Source: Bacillota bacterium (lineage in GTDB: Bacteria; Bacillota; Clostridia; Christensenellales; Aristaeellaceae). Taken from it: a stretch of DNA of 7,080 bases. Positions 6,948 through 7,080 of this stretch are shown piece after piece (position 1 is the first letter of the stretch; each line of letters starts with the position of its first letter). Made by a program: the position numbers and the translations under genes. The notes under the pieces are model-generated. The model did not search any database. It was not told the DNA's origin and saw only the letters and a list, made by a program, of their open reading frames with translations. The stretch spans positions 1-7,080 of the forward strand of contig JAEZTD010000407.1 of the NCBI GenBank assembly GCA_023443705.1, read 5' to 3'.

Positions 6948-6953
6948 GGAGGG
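6948..6953 (+). promoter_or_regulatory. Ribosome binding site of the Gfo/Idh/MocA gene
   Basis: GGAGGG ends 7 bases before a GTG at 6961. It supports this GTG as the start of the last gene, in the 18-base gap after the solute-binding protein gene. Confidence 0.75.
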
Positions 6954-6960
6954 ATAAGCA

Positions 6961-7080
6961 GTGAAAGAAATCGGCGTCGGCATCATCGGCTGGGGATTCA
7001 TGGGGCGCACCCATGCCCACGCGCTCAGGGAAATGCCGCTGTTCTATCCGGGGGCAGGCTTTCGGCCCGTGATCCGCTCG
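6961..7080 (+). CDS. Gfo/Idh/MocA-family NAD(P)-dependent oxidoreductase, N-terminal fragment
   Basis: Only the first 40 codons are in the window; the frame is open to the right edge. The translation begins MKEIGVGIIGWGFMGRTHAH, taking the GTG start as Met. This is the opening beta strand and glycine-rich dinucleotide-binding loop GxGxxG (GIIGWGFMG) typical of the family, followed by the common THAxAL element. Known members oxidise or reduce sugars, inositols, amino sugars and related alcohols using NAD or NADP in the cytoplasm. The substrate cannot be told from this fragment. The gene follows the solute-binding protein gene by 18 bases with its own ribosome binding site, so it is probably in the same transcript. 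A link with the imported solute is possible but unproven. Confidence 0.85.
   Translation, partial: MKEIGVGIIGWGFMGRTHAHALREMPLFYPGAGFRPVIRS

Noticed and set aside
1..7080. CRISPR array, insertion sequence, tRNA, phage or defence system
   Set aside because: I saw no repeated spaced units, transposase motifs, terminal inverted repeats, cloverleaf-like sequences or defence-type domains on either strand.

Overview
The window looks like ordinary chromosomal DNA from a Gram-positive-type bacterium, probably a GC-rich member of the Clostridia (Bacillota). Three things suggest this: the order polA-coaE-lytic transglycosylase, a DNA polymerase I whose proofreading residues look degenerate as in many Bacillota, and strong GGAGG-type ribosome binding sites. 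An order-level assignment (for example Christensenellales or Oscillospirales) is a guess that the sequence alone does not settle.

Layout. Positions 66-1217 hold a leftward gene for a DUF362-type iron-sulfur protein with two C-terminal [4Fe-4S] ferredoxin motifs. Its DNA is clearly more AT-rich than the rest of the window (sampled lines 32-52% G+C, against about 57-77% in polA). Positions 1218-1405 are a divergent intergenic region with a well-formed sigma-A-type promoter on each strand, one for the DUF362 gene and one for polA.

From 1406 to the right edge lies a tightly packed rightward gene cluster: polA (DNA polymerase I), coaE (dephospho-CoA kinase), a membrane-anchored SLT-family lytic transglycosylase, a lipoprotein of the family 5 (peptide/nickel type) ABC solute-binding proteins, and the first 40 codons of a Gfo/Idh/MocA-family oxidoreductase. 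The first three junctions overlap (14, 4 and 4 bases). The fourth gap is 18 bases and contains a good ribosome binding site. No terminator or internal promoter is evident, so the five genes are probably one transcription unit with translational coupling.

Functionally the cluster mixes housekeeping roles: DNA repair and Okazaki fragment processing (polA), the last step of coenzyme A synthesis (coaE), peptidoglycan cleavage (transglycosylase), and possibly nutrient capture and sugar-type oxidation (the last two genes). I see no mobile element, CRISPR array, tRNA, rRNA or phage gene, and no convincing new system. The points most worth a second look are the composition break at the polA promoter region, the solute-binding protein without a permease in sight, the degenerate proofreading domain, and two closely spaced GAAA-containing hairpins at the start of the transglycosylase gene.
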